From assembly GCA_963599445.1 (NCBI GenBank), contig CAVBWZ010000011.1:1-64000 (forward strand): a stretch of DNA of 64,000 nucleotides, in the 5' to 3' direction. Source of the stretch: UBA9732 sp963599445 (GTDB lineage Bacteria; Spirochaetota; Spirochaetia; Sphaerochaetales; Sphaerochaetaceae). The position numbers and the translations under genes were made by a program. The first letter of the stretch is position 1. Every line of letters begins with the position of its first letter. Positions 17,340 to 25,768 of this stretch are shown here, in pieces. The notes under the pieces were generated by a model. The model did not search any database, was not told the DNA's origin, and saw only the letters and a list, made by a program, of their open reading frames with translations.

Positions 17340-17439
17340 GATGCGTCCTGATGCGCCGTAGTCCGCCGTGATGCGCCTTGGTGCGCCACCATGCGCTGTC
17401 ATGCGTCTACATAAGCCAACATAAGTCCACATAAGCCCC
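17340..17439. repeat. 10-bp degenerate tandem array, ATGCGCC/ATAAGCC type
   Basis: Ten consecutive units of exactly 10 bp: GATGCGTCCT, GATGCGCCGT, AGTCCGCCGT, GATGCGCCTT, GGTGCGCCAC, CATGCGCTGT, CATGCGTCTA, CATAAGCCAA, CATAAGTCCA, CATAAGCCCC. The unit drifts from ATGCGCC to ATAAGCC along the array. It fills the gap between two convergent genes, just beyond the terminator. Confidence 0.85.
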
Positions 17440-17462
17440 ACATCAGCAATCAACCAAGAACT

Positions 17463-19148
17463 TCAATATGGTGGATGGTAGCTTACTCCAACGGCAAGCT
17501 GCACATCGAACATCTTGCGGCCAATTTCGTTGCGGTAGTTCCATGCATGGACAAAGGCCAAGTTCGCCTTCAAGTCCAAATCATCGAATAATGCATACTC
17601 CACATACGATGAAAGAGAAAGTCTCAGTTCAGGAAGTGTAACGCCTTTGGTATACGTGGGTGATACATCATAGAAGTGCTCAGGTCCAAGCTCCACGGTG
17701 TCATGCTGGTTGTCGTAGTAGCGTATTCCATGCTCACCATGGGCCCTGAAAAGGAGCGAACCTCCAAATGACAGACCATCAAGTTCCACATAGTCAGCAC
17801 CAAGGCCAACGGCTATGGTGTCCGGCCCATACTTGTAGCCAAGATACGAAATGTCGCTTGAATCGTCGTCCCAAAGCGCATTGCCAACTATGAGGTTAGT
17901 ATCATAGTGCTTATACTTTCCCCTATCCTCTTTCAAGTACAGGCAAGGAGACGTGTACACGAACTCCAACGAATATGTGGAGACTCCTTTTCCTACAACG
18001 GTACTGTATATTGCATTTGCAAGTACCCCATAGGCGTTTGGAGCGGAATCGTCCCAAGGCTTGCCGTCATCAAGCTCCGTCTTGACTTGGATTTGGTCGA
18101 ACATCACATCCAGGTTGAGTTCAAGGCCTCCGCAAGGAACGAATGACAGCTCCACTCCAAAGAAGTTGTTCTGGTTCCCGTTTACATATCCGTTTGTACC
18201 ATGGAATACCATGAATGGGTTGAGCATCTCGAAATCGCCGAACAGGTTCACTCCATATTGAAGCATCCCCTCTACAACGGAGAAGCTCATCCATTTGAAA
18301 GGAGCCATGGAGAACCTGTGCAGTGCAACGACCTTGTGAGCAGAGTCGTAGTCGAACTGCTCGAAATCCAAAGGATGGTTATCATGATCACCATTTACAT
18401 CAAACGACATCATTGTGAAATCGTATGAGAACGGATATCTAAGGACACTTAATTTTGCAAAATCGTTCCACCAATGACCATCGCCGACCACTAGGTTTCC
18501 TGTGGTTCCGTTTCCAGCAGAGACCCTATCCCTTCCAATCAGGAAGTTCAAACCGTCCGTCCCAATGGAGGCATATGCCTTGCGGGGAAACGCCAGTTCA
18601 AAGTTCATTATATCCCAAAGAATGTTCGTAAAGAACGTACCATAGTCCATTTGGGAGAACCTCGTGGTCAGGTTGAGGGCAATGAGCCCATAGAAACCCT
18701 CACCAAGGCACAAGCCAACCTCAAAGTCCAAGCAAGGAAGCCAATCCCTGTATGGGTACTCCCAATCAATGACGGACGCCTCTTCGTTCGAATGTACGAA
18801 AAGCTGAGGGTTTATCGTGGGCCTGACAACAGCAAAGACATCGGGTTCGAAAGAGAACGTCCTGCTGACAAGGCCTAGGCTTTCGCCAAGCTGTTCATAT
18901 TGCAATCCAAACGAGCCCACCCCGTCTCCAAGTTTAGGAATGTCAAGTTTGGAAAGGTATCCTTCCATTTGGCTTCCCGTGATTGGCGTCGTTGGAGATG
19001 GCACAGCCTGCCCTGCAATCCTGAATGCAGCCTTCATCAACCTAAACTCTCTGCTTTGGGCGCTGTATGTGTTCTGCCAAGCCCCAACACAGGACAGGCA
19101 CACCAAAGCAAGAACGCAGACCACAAGTATTCTCTTTGAGGTTCTCAT
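17463..19148 (-). CDS. Outer-membrane beta-barrel protein, Wzi-like
   Basis: A 561-residue protein with a signal peptide after MRTSKRILVVCVLALVCLSC, an N-terminal helical lead and a barrel-type body. It shares YLGYKYGPDTIAVGL with the paralogues at 6530 and 19165. The ATG at 19148 gives the cleanest signal peptide; in-frame ATG/TTG codons upstream (19163, 19187) are less likely, and none has a strong ribosome site, consistent with coupling to the gene ending at 19165. The cysteine after CLSC could also be a lipid-attachment site. Unlike its paralogues it has no poly-G tract. Role in surface polysaccharide attachment is inferred only. Confidence 0.68.
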   Translation of the reverse strand: MRTSKRILVVCVLALVCLSCVGAWQNTYSAQSREFRLMKAAFRIAGQAVPSPTTPITGSQMEGYLSKLDIPKLGDGVGSFGLQYEQLGESLGLVSRTFSFEPDVFAVVRPTINPQLFVHSNEEASVIDWEYPYRDWLPCLDFEVGLCLGEGFYGLIALNLTTRFSQMDYGTFFTNILWDIMNFELAFPRKAYASIGTDGLNFLIGRDRVSAGNGTTGNLVVGDGHWWNDFAKLSVLRYPFSYDFTMMSFDVNGDHDNHPLDFEQFDYDSAHKVVALHRFSMAPFKWMSFSVVEGMLQYGVNLFGDFEMLNPFMVFHGTNGYVNGNQNNFFGVELSFVPCGGLELNLDVMFDQIQVKTELDDGKPWDDSAPNAYGVLANAIYSTVVGKGVSTYSLEFVYTSPCLYLKEDRGKYKHYDTNLIVGNALWDDDSSDISYLGYKYGPDTIAVGLGADYVELDGLSFGGSLLFRAHGEHGIRYYDNQHDTVELGPEHFYDVSPTYTKGVTLPELRLSLSSYVEYALFDDLDLKANLAFVHAWNYRNEIGRKMFDVQLAVGVSYHPPY

Positions 19149-19164
19149 AATTTCAGTTCTCATC

Positions 19165-20703
19165 TTAGAACAAAGCGTTCCAATCAACGTCCATGACAGC
19201 TACGGAAGCACCAATTGTAGCAGCAAAGGCACTTGTACCGTGTGTTATGTCCTGTGTGAATCCAAGAGATGCGCTGGCCTTGAGGCCTTTCTGTACGTTG
19301 TAGGACGCACCGGCTTGCAGTTTGAGAACCGTAACGATGGGTTCATTGAGTTTCATCTTGGACAAGCCTTCGCTCTTGTAGTACTCTTTGTCTCCGTACT
19401 CGCTGTCTATGGTATAGCAACCGCGCATGATGAGCTCTGCACTTGCAAACGCACTCAACGGATTCGCCTCATACTCCACTGAAAGCCTATTGACCATGGT
19501 GTCCGGTCCGTACTTGAAACCAAGATAGAACGCATTGTCATCGAAACAGTAGCCCGCACCGGTAAGGCTTATGAACTGGAACGGCACGGTGAACTTGCCT
19601 GCATTCACGTCCCTATTGTACATAAAGGTGGAACAATAGTAGAACTCGTAACCAACGTTTAGACCGATTCTCCTGAAGGTGTCGTCCTTCAATGCATACT
19701 CGCCGTATTCGAACTGGGACGACTCCACCGGCTCTCCGTCAAGGATGTGCAGTTCAACTCCTGCTGTAAATCCCATGGCCTGAGGCTTTCCGCTCCAACC
19801 ATCACTTCCCAGTTCATGAGGAAGGTCGAAGTCATCCATGGTGAAGGTTCCATAGAGCCTTACAGGGCCTACGACACCCTCCACCGCCAAGTTGAGCATG
19901 ACGTTTGAATAGTTGTCCTGATAGTTGTCATGCCATATTCCTAAAGGAGTGAAATCCAAAAGAGAAGGTTCCTTGCCATACACGTTGTTGAGCTCTGCGA
20001 CGGCTATCCTCACGCTGTCGTTTCCAAAGGCGAACCTGTGCGCGAACGTGGATTTCTGTCCGCCTCTGCTGCCGCCATCGACATTGTGGTCATAGTTCAT
20101 GAAAAGCTTATAGGCTATTCCAAGGAAATCATACTTGAAGTTCCACATACCCCCCCCTACAGGTGTATTGTATGAAAGGTAGAAGTTGTCCAAGTATGGC
20201 TGGGAATCCGATATTGCCATATCGTATGTGGAAGGTCCCCACTTGATCTGTCTGCGACCGACCGATGCATAGAAGCTCTCATCGCTTGAGGTGTAATCGA
20301 CATAGCCTACACGCGGGAAATTGAGGTCCACTATGGCTCCTACGAACGGAATGTTCGTGAGGATCTTTCCATTGTCCTTGAAGTGCTGGAAAGTATCCTG
20401 CCTTATATCAAGCAGAAACACCATGCCAACCTTGTCAGTATCAACGACAAAGCCAATGTCAAGGAAACCAGGCTTTGAGAAAGCCCTGTTGAAGTAATCC
20501 TGTTTGGTCTCCCACCAGTCGTCATTCACAGCACCTTTACCGGTTGAAGAGTTCTTCCAATTAAGCCAACTGGAATCCTCCGCAATACCCGCGGGTGAAT
20601 TGTCGAAAGTGAAATAAGGTTTGACGTTGAGCACGAACCCAACGGAAGCGAATACTGCAAACGCAGCCAAAAGCATCAATATAGCAGACAACGTTTTCTT
20701 CAT
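19165..20703 (-). CDS. Outer-membrane beta-barrel protein, Wzi-like, with poly-G tract
   Basis: A 512-residue protein with a signal peptide (MKKTLSAILMLLAAFAVFA) and barrel-like strands. It contains GRRQIKWGPSTYD near residue 150, similar to the G-x-x-x-WGP motif of Wzi-type barrels, and YLGFKYGPDTM as in its two paralogues. The ATG at 20703 has AGGAGG 6 bases upstream. A G8 run on the coding strand (20150-20157) encodes VGGGMW and could change the frame by slippage. A promoter sits at 20751-20779. It is followed directly by its paralogue. Confidence 0.7.
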   Translation of the reverse strand: MKKTLSAILMLLAAFAVFASVGFVLNVKPYFTFDNSPAGIAEDSSWLNWKNSSTGKGAVNDDWWETKQDYFNRAFSKPGFLDIGFVVDTDKVGMVFLLDIRQDTFQHFKDNGKILTNIPFVGAIVDLNFPRVGYVDYTSSDESFYASVGRRQIKWGPSTYDMAISDSQPYLDNFYLSYNTPVGGGMWNFKYDFLGIAYKLFMNYDHNVDGGSRGGQKSTFAHRFAFGNDSVRIAVAELNNVYGKEPSLLDFTPLGIWHDNYQDNYSNVMLNLAVEGVVGPVRLYGTFTMDDFDLPHELGSDGWSGKPQAMGFTAGVELHILDGEPVESSQFEYGEYALKDDTFRRIGLNVGYEFYYCSTFMYNRDVNAGKFTVPFQFISLTGAGYCFDDNAFYLGFKYGPDTMVNRLSVEYEANPLSAFASAELIMRGCYTIDSEYGDKEYYKSEGLSKMKLNEPIVTVLKLQAGASYNVQKGLKASASLGFTQDITHGTSAFAATIGASVAVMDVDWNALF

Positions 20704-20750
20704 AGAGAGCCTCCTCAAGGGAAACCTTGCAAAGCTCCCCTTTGAACTAC

Positions 20751-20779
20751 ATTGTATCAGAGACAAAAAGCCTTTCCAA
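20751..20779 (-). promoter_or_regulatory. Sigma-70-type promoter
   Basis: Read leftward, TTGGAA (20779-20774) and TACAAT (20756-20751) are 17 bases apart, about 48 bases before the ATG of the barrel gene at 20703. The -35 box lies in a palindrome, TTTCCAATTGGAAA, that could bind a regulator. Confidence 0.7.
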
Positions 20780-20827
20780 TTGGAAAATGAAAATCAATAC
20801 CCGCCCAAAAACTATGCCAAAAAGCCA

Positions 20828-21601
20828 TCAGTCGGAAGCCACATCACCCTCGCTGCCGTGGTTTCTTCTGTACTCGTACATGAGTATGCCGGCGGCGACC
20901 GAGACGTTCAGGGAGTCTATGTGACCGCTCATTGGGATGGAGACTATGTGGTCGCACTTGGAAAGTACAAGAGAACGCATGCCGCTGCCCTCACTACCCA
21001 TCACTATGACGGTACGGTTTGGAAAGTCCATGTCATAGGAGGACTCGCCGTTCATGTCGGCACCATAGACCCAGAACCCAAATTGTTTGAGGACATCAAG
21101 CTCCTTGGCAAGGTTCGTGACTGTGGACATCGTCACATACTGGGCGGCGCCTGATGATATGCGTATGACCGTTTCGTTTGCACTTGCGCTTCTGCGCTCA
21201 GGAACGATTATGAGGGATGCCGAGAACTGGTCCGCACTTCTTAGAATTGCACCAAGGTTGTGTGGGTCCGTTATCTCATCCAAGGCAAGCACAAGGGCGC
21301 TGTCGCCCTCCTTGAGACTTGAACAGAAGTCGTACACGCTCATCTCCCTTATTCTGCCACCTTGGCTTGAAGAGGATTTTGCACCAAGATCCAAGACCGC
21401 ACCTCTGTGGTCGTTGCCACCAGCGAGTCTGGCAAGTTCAACGTCAGAGACCTTCTTCACGGCGGTCTTTCCATTGGCTATGGCCTCGAATTCTAGCTTC
21501 GAGTTGCGCTTGTCGCCTCTGAGGATGTAGAGGGTCGAACCTCTAGGTGCACTTCTCAAAGCCTCTTCTATTGCGTGTATCCCTGTAATCTTGGCTCCCA
21601 T
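20828..21601 (-). CDS. rlmB: 23S rRNA 2'-O-ribose methyltransferase (RlmB-type)
   Basis: A 257-residue SpoU/TrmH-family enzyme. An N-terminal substrate-binding domain (GIHAIEEALRS) is followed by the SPOUT fold, with LDEITDPHNLGAILRSA (motif 1), TVIVMGSEGSGM (motif 2) and SIPMSGHIDSLNVSVAAGIL (motif 3). RlmB methylates G2251 of 23S rRNA; TrmL or TrmH relatives are possible but the N-terminal domain favours RlmB. It lies 80 bp downstream of the dnaJ stop on the same strand; that gap is loosely 10-bp periodic. Confidence 0.88.
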   Translation of the reverse strand: MGAKITGIHAIEEALRSAPRGSTLYILRGDKRNSKLEFEAIANGKTAVKKVSDVELARLAGGNDHRGAVLDLGAKSSSSQGGRIREMSVYDFCSSLKEGDSALVLALDEITDPHNLGAILRSADQFSASLIIVPERRSASANETVIRISSGAAQYVTMSTVTNLAKELDVLKQFGFWVYGADMNGESSYDMDFPNRTVIVMGSEGSGMRSLVLSKCDHIVSIPMSGHIDSLNVSVAAGILMYEYRRNHGSEGDVASD

Positions 21602-21681
21602 ATGGAAAGGCCCTCCTCAGTCATCGAAAAACATCGAAAATCGTCAAATAGTAAAAATCGTCAAAGCCCTCAAGAAAACAA

Positions 21682-22806
21682 TCAGTCGTTCTCAAAAGGA
21701 ACAGGGTTCGGCGAAGGGTTCTCTCCCATCACATCCGACAGCTCCTTCATAAGCTGCTTGGCCTTGAGTCCTAGACGCTTTGGGGTCTCGATCTGGAACT
21801 TGATGTACATATCACCCATGGAAGCGGCGTTGCGGTAACGAGGAAGGCCCTGCCCTTTGACCCTTATTATCTTGCCGTTCTGAACGCCGGCTGGAATGCT
21901 CACCTTCACGGTCTGACCCATAAGGTTCTTCACCTCTATGTCCAAGCCAAGGGCCGCCTGGGTCATTGAGATTGGAATCTGCACGAACAGGTCTTCGCCC
22001 TGCCTTACAAAGTACTTGTGAGGCCTTATGTTCACCCTAACGTACAAATCGCCCGGGGTTGCGTTGTTCTGACCTGCATTTCCCATCTGAGGGATGATGA
22101 TGTCGGCACCGTTCTCTATACCGGCTGGAATCTTCACCCTCAGGGTCTGGCTCTTCCTAACGGTTCCAGAGCCCTTGCAGGAAGGGCATGGGTCCGTTAT
22201 GACGACACCGCGTCCGCCACATGTAGGACACGTCCTTGAAACGGAGAAGAAGCCGCTTGACTGCCTCACCTGACCGGCTCCACCACATGTAGGACAGGTC
22301 TTGGAGGAAGAAGTCCCCTTGGAGGAACCTGTACCATGGCAGGCCTCGCAAGGAACCTGATGGTAATATGTAAGCTCCTTCTTGCAGTCACCCATTATAT
22401 CCTGAAGGTCGACTTCAATGTTGACCCTTATGCTCTGACCAACGTTTGGATTGCTCTGCGCCCTAGCTCTTGATGCACCGCCAAAGCCAAACAGATCCTC
22501 GAATATGCTGCCAAAGCCACCGCCTGAGAACAAATCGCTGAAATCCCTGTAGGCTGCATTTCCAAAGCCCTGGCTGTTGTCAACACCTGCAAAGCCGTAG
22601 TTGTCGTAGTTCTGACGCTTGGCATCGTCTGAAAGCACCTCATAGGCCTCGGTAGCCTCCTTGAAGCGCTCCTCGGCGGCCTTGTCGCCAGGGTTCTTGT
22701 CAGGATGGTTCTCTATGGCAAGTTTTCTATATGCTTTCTTTATCTCTTCTTTCGTAGCTGTCTTGGAAACACCAAGAACTTCGTAATAATCCCTTTTATC
22801 CGCCAT
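21682..22806 (-). CDS. dnaJ: Chaperone DnaJ
   Basis: A 374-residue type I DnaJ: J domain with HPD in IENHPDKNPGD, a G/F-rich linker (about 75-130), four zinc-binding CxxCxGxG repeats (CEACHGTG, CPTCGGAG, CPTCGGRG, CPSCKGSG) and the C-terminal substrate domains. It stimulates DnaK ATPase. I start at the ATG at 22806 (MADKRDYYEVLG) with GGAAGG upstream; an upstream frame extension is not conserved. It follows dnaK, separated by a terminator, so it may have its own promoter. Confidence 0.97.
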   Translation of the reverse strand: MADKRDYYEVLGVSKTATKEEIKKAYRKLAIENHPDKNPGDKAAEERFKEATEAYEVLSDDAKRQNYDNYGFAGVDNSQGFGNAAYRDFSDLFSGGGFGSIFEDLFGFGGASRARAQSNPNVGQSIRVNIEVDLQDIMGDCKKELTYYHQVPCEACHGTGSSKGTSSSKTCPTCGGAGQVRQSSGFFSVSRTCPTCGGRGVVITDPCPSCKGSGTVRKSQTLRVKIPAGIENGADIIIPQMGNAGQNNATPGDLYVRVNIRPHKYFVRQGEDLFVQIPISMTQAALGLDIEVKNLMGQTVKVSIPAGVQNGKIIRVKGQGLPRYRNAASMGDMYIKFQIETPKRLGLKAKQLMKELSDVMGENPSPNPVPFEND

Positions 22807-22895
22807 TGTCGTACCTTCCAGAGAAACCTTCAAAAGAGTTCCAAAAGTCCCTCTTCAACTAATCTAATATAAATTAACAAAAAACAGTCAACAAT

Positions 22896-22927
22896 ACAAC
22901 AAAATAGCCGGCCAAAATGACCGGCTA
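22896..22927 (-). terminator. Rho-independent terminator after dnaK
   Basis: On the minus strand the stem TAGCCGG / CCGGCTA with a 9-base loop is followed by TTTTGTTG. It is 78 bp past the dnaK stop, so it separates dnaK from dnaJ. The bases between it and dnaK contain three loose copies of ATCACAATG/ATCGTAATG. Confidence 0.75.
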
Positions 22928-23004
22928 CCTCAATTGCCATCACAATTGTTATCACAATGCACCATCGTAATGCGGCGCTGTCATGCACCGCAGAACTGCA
23001 CGTA

Positions 23005-24936
23005 TCAGTTGACCACCTCGTAGTCTGCATCGTCTGCACCGTTGGCATTGGATGGACCATTGCCCGGCTGTGCTCCAGCACCTGGCTGAGGACCAGCTTC
23101 AGAACCGCCCTGCTGCCCCTGAGGATTTGCATTCTTGTACATCTCCTCGGCAAGCTTGTAGGAAGCGTTCTGAAGAGCTTCTGTCTTGGACTTGATCTCG
23201 TCCACGGAAGCGCTCTGGTTTGCAAGGACCTGCTTGAGGTCTGCAAGGGCAGACTCAACGGCTGCCTTGTCGGACGCGCTCACCTTGTCGCCGTAGTCCT
23301 TGAGGGCCTTTTCCGTCTGGTACACGAGGCTGTCAGCCGTGTTGCGGGCATCAATCCTCTCGCGCTCCTTCTTGTCTTCCTCAGCATGCATCTCTGCATC
23401 CTTGACCATCTTCTCTATCTCGCTCTCATCGAGACCGCTGGAGCTTTGGATTTGGATGCTCTGCTCCTTGCCGGTGCCAAGGTCCTTTGCGGACACATGT
23501 ACGATTCCGTTTGCATCGATGTCGAATGTGACCTCAATCTGAGGTACTCCCCTTGGAGCTGCAGGAATTCCAACGAGGTCGAACGTTCCCAAAGTCCTGT
23601 TCTGGGAAGCCATCTCACGTTCACCCTGAAGGACGTGTATGCTTACAGCGGTCTGTCCATCAGCGGCGGTTGAGAACACCTGGCTCTTTCTTGTAGGAAT
23701 GGTCGTGTTGCGCTCGATGAGCTTCGTCGTGACTCCACCCAGCGTCTCGATACCAAGCGAAAGCGGCGTGACATCAAGAAGAAGAACGTCCTTGACCGAT
23801 CCACCAAGGATTCCACCCTGAATTGCAGCGCCCATTGCAACGACCTCATCCGGGTTCACTCCCTTGTGAGGCTCCTTGCCAAAGAGCTCCTTGACAACAG
23901 CCTGAACCTTTGGAACACGTGTGGAACCACCAACCAGGATGACCTGGTCTATGTCAGCGGCTGTAAGGCCTGCGTCTCTGAGGGCGTTCCTGCAAGGAAT
24001 CTTCGTCCTTTCGATGAGATCGTCCACCATCTGCTCGAATGCAGCCCTTGTAAGAGTCATCTGCAGGTGCTTTGGACCTGTTGCGTCTGCGGATATGAAC
24101 GGCAGGTTGATGTCCGTAGATGTAGAGTTGGAAAGCTCGATCTTGGCCTTCTCTGCGGCCTCCTTGAGTCTCTGGAGGGCCATCTTGTCCTTTGAAAGGT
24201 CAATGCCGGTATCCTTCTTGAAACTCTCGACCATCCACTCGATTATCCTCTGGTCAAAGTTGTCTCCACCAAGGTGCGTATCACCGTTCGTGGACTTGAC
24301 TTCGAAGACTCCGTCTCCAAGCTCAAGAATGGAGATATCGAACGTACCACCACCAAGGTCGTATACGGCGATCTTCTCGTCCTTTGACGTATCCTTTCCA
24401 AAACCATATGCCAAAGCGGCGGCTGTAGGCTCGTTTACGATTCTCTTGACCTCAAGGCCGGCAATCTTACCAGCGTCCTTGGTTGCCTGACGCTGTGCAT
24501 CGTTGAAGTATGCAGGAACCGTGATGACGGCTTCCGTGACAGGCTCTCCAAGGTAGTCCTCTGCGGTCTTCTTCATCTTCTGGAGAATCCTTGCGGAGAT
24601 CTCTTCAGGTGAATACTCCTTGTCCCTGATGACGACTCTGATCGTGTCGTTTGGACCAGCGACGACCTTGTATGGAATCATGGAAAGCTCATCTGGAACT
24701 TCCCTGTACTTTCTTCCCATAAAACGCTTGATGGAGAACACTGTGTTCTCAGCGTTCGTAACAATCTGGTTCTTTGCAGGCTGACCGACAAGGCAATCGC
24801 CCTTGGCTGTGAAGCCTACGATTGAAGGGGTCGTTCTCTGACCCTCTGAATTGGCCATCACGACAGGCTCAGAACCTTCCATCACTGCAACGCAGCTGTT
24901 TGTAGTACCAAGATCAATACCAATAATCTTTCCCAT
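23005..24936 (-). CDS. dnaK: Chaperone DnaK (Hsp70)
   Basis: A 643-residue Hsp70 with IIGIDLGTTNSCVAVMEG at the start, DLGGGTFDISILELGDGVFE in the ATPase domain, the linker DVLLLDVTPLSLGIET and a helical lid ending in a Gly/Gln-rich tail and DDADYEVVN. Length and order match the family. The ATG at 24936 has AGGAGC 8 bases upstream. The promoter at 25014-25042 lies in the gap after grpE, so dnaK can be read on its own. No CIRCE repeat is visible. Confidence 0.98.
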   Translation of the reverse strand: MGKIIGIDLGTTNSCVAVMEGSEPVVMANSEGQRTTPSIVGFTAKGDCLVGQPAKNQIVTNAENTVFSIKRFMGRKYREVPDELSMIPYKVVAGPNDTIRVVIRDKEYSPEEISARILQKMKKTAEDYLGEPVTEAVITVPAYFNDAQRQATKDAGKIAGLEVKRIVNEPTAAALAYGFGKDTSKDEKIAVYDLGGGTFDISILELGDGVFEVKSTNGDTHLGGDNFDQRIIEWMVESFKKDTGIDLSKDKMALQRLKEAAEKAKIELSNSTSTDINLPFISADATGPKHLQMTLTRAAFEQMVDDLIERTKIPCRNALRDAGLTAADIDQVILVGGSTRVPKVQAVVKELFGKEPHKGVNPDEVVAMGAAIQGGILGGSVKDVLLLDVTPLSLGIETLGGVTTKLIERNTTIPTRKSQVFSTAADGQTAVSIHVLQGEREMASQNRTLGTFDLVGIPAAPRGVPQIEVTFDIDANGIVHVSAKDLGTGKEQSIQIQSSSGLDESEIEKMVKDAEMHAEEDKKERERIDARNTADSLVYQTEKALKDYGDKVSASDKAAVESALADLKQVLANQSASVDEIKSKTEALQNASYKLAEEMYKNANPQGQQGGSEAGPQPGAGAQPGNGPSNANGADDADYEVVN

Positions 24937-25013
24937 AATATATGCTCCTAATGATAAGTGACTTTCTTCCAGTCCCAAGCTCACTCTTCCGAGCTCCCTC
25001 AAGACCCACGGAT

Positions 25014-25042
25014 AATTTACAAAACCACCATTGAATCGTCAA
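25014..25042 (-). promoter_or_regulatory. Sigma-70-type promoter for dnaK
   Basis: Read leftward, TTGACG (25042-25037) and TAAATT (25019-25014) are 17 bases apart, about 78 bases before the dnaK start. The gap holds no inverted repeat of the CIRCE type. Confidence 0.65.
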
Positions 25043-25069
25043 ATGAATTGCGTTTTTTGGACAAATGGT

Positions 25070-25696
25070 TTATTCAGGTTTGCCAATCCTCACCTTGGAA
25101 GGCCTCAAGACCCTGTCGTGCAGGGTATAGCCCTTGAGAAAATCCTCAAGCACCGTCTCGTTCTCAAGGCTGTCGTCAACGGTGACCATGCAGGCCTCGT
25201 GCATCTGAGGGTCGAACTCCTTGCCAACGGACTCTATGGCCTTGAGCCCCCAGTTCTTGTCAAGGTTGGACATAAGCTGTCCCTGAGCCATCTCGATCCC
25301 CTGAACAAGATTCGCAACATCGCCGCCAGCCTTGGCCGCGACAAGCGCCCTGTCAAGGTTGTCAAGGAAAGGAAGGATGTCCTCTATGAGCTTGGAGTTG
25401 GCGAACTGCACGGCCTCCTCCTTGTCACGCACAAGCCTTTTCCTGTAGTTCTCAAGCTCAGCCTGACGCCTTGCCATCTGGTCCTTGAGTCCTGCATTCT
25501 CAGCCTTGAGCTCATCCACCTTGGCATTGAGGTCGTCTATCTGGGCATCCTTTGGATCCACAACGTCATCCTCGCACGAATCCCCACAGCAGCAATCGGC
25601 ATGCCCGCCATCGCAGCACGGACAACCGTCCTTTTCAAGACCGATGTCCTTGTCCTCTACCTTTTCTTCCGTTTCCTTTATGTGCTCTTTTTTCAT
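25070..25696 (-). CDS. grpE: Nucleotide exchange factor GrpE with cysteine-rich N-terminus
   Basis: A 208-residue GrpE. A long coiled coil (about 50-110) with AELENYRKRLVRDKEEAVQF leads to a beta domain with FDPQMHEACMV and KGYTLHDRVLRPSKVRIGKP. GrpE swaps ADP for ATP on DnaK. The odd part is the N-terminal tail: seven cysteines at 25, 27, 28, 35, 36, 37 and 41 with His32, flanked by acidic residues. GrpE tails are normally acidic and cysteine-poor. The cluster could bind metal or sense redox state. AAGGA precedes the ATG. It is upstream of dnaK. Confidence 0.95.
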   Translation of the reverse strand: MKKEHIKETEEKVEDKDIGLEKDGCPCCDGGHADCCCGDSCEDDVVDPKDAQIDDLNAKVDELKAENAGLKDQMARRQAELENYRKRLVRDKEEAVQFANSKLIEDILPFLDNLDRALVAAKAGGDVANLVQGIEMAQGQLMSNLDKNWGLKAIESVGKEFDPQMHEACMVTVDDSLENETVLEDFLKGYTLHDRVLRPSKVRIGKPE

Positions 25697-25768
25697 GATA
25701 CCATCCTTCTGGAGTCCTCATAGAAGGAACCCCTCAATGTCCCAAAATAACCCCGCGCCCATCCATCG

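Noticed and set aside
21602..21681. Loose 10-bp period (TCATCGAAAA, ACATCGAAAA, TCGTCAAATA) between dnaJ and rlmB
   Set aside because: Only two units agree well; too weak to list as an array, though it may be related to the others.
24937..25069. CIRCE operator before dnaK, and likewise before groL
   Set aside because: No TTAGCACTC-N9-GAGTGCTAA-like inverted repeat is present in either leader.
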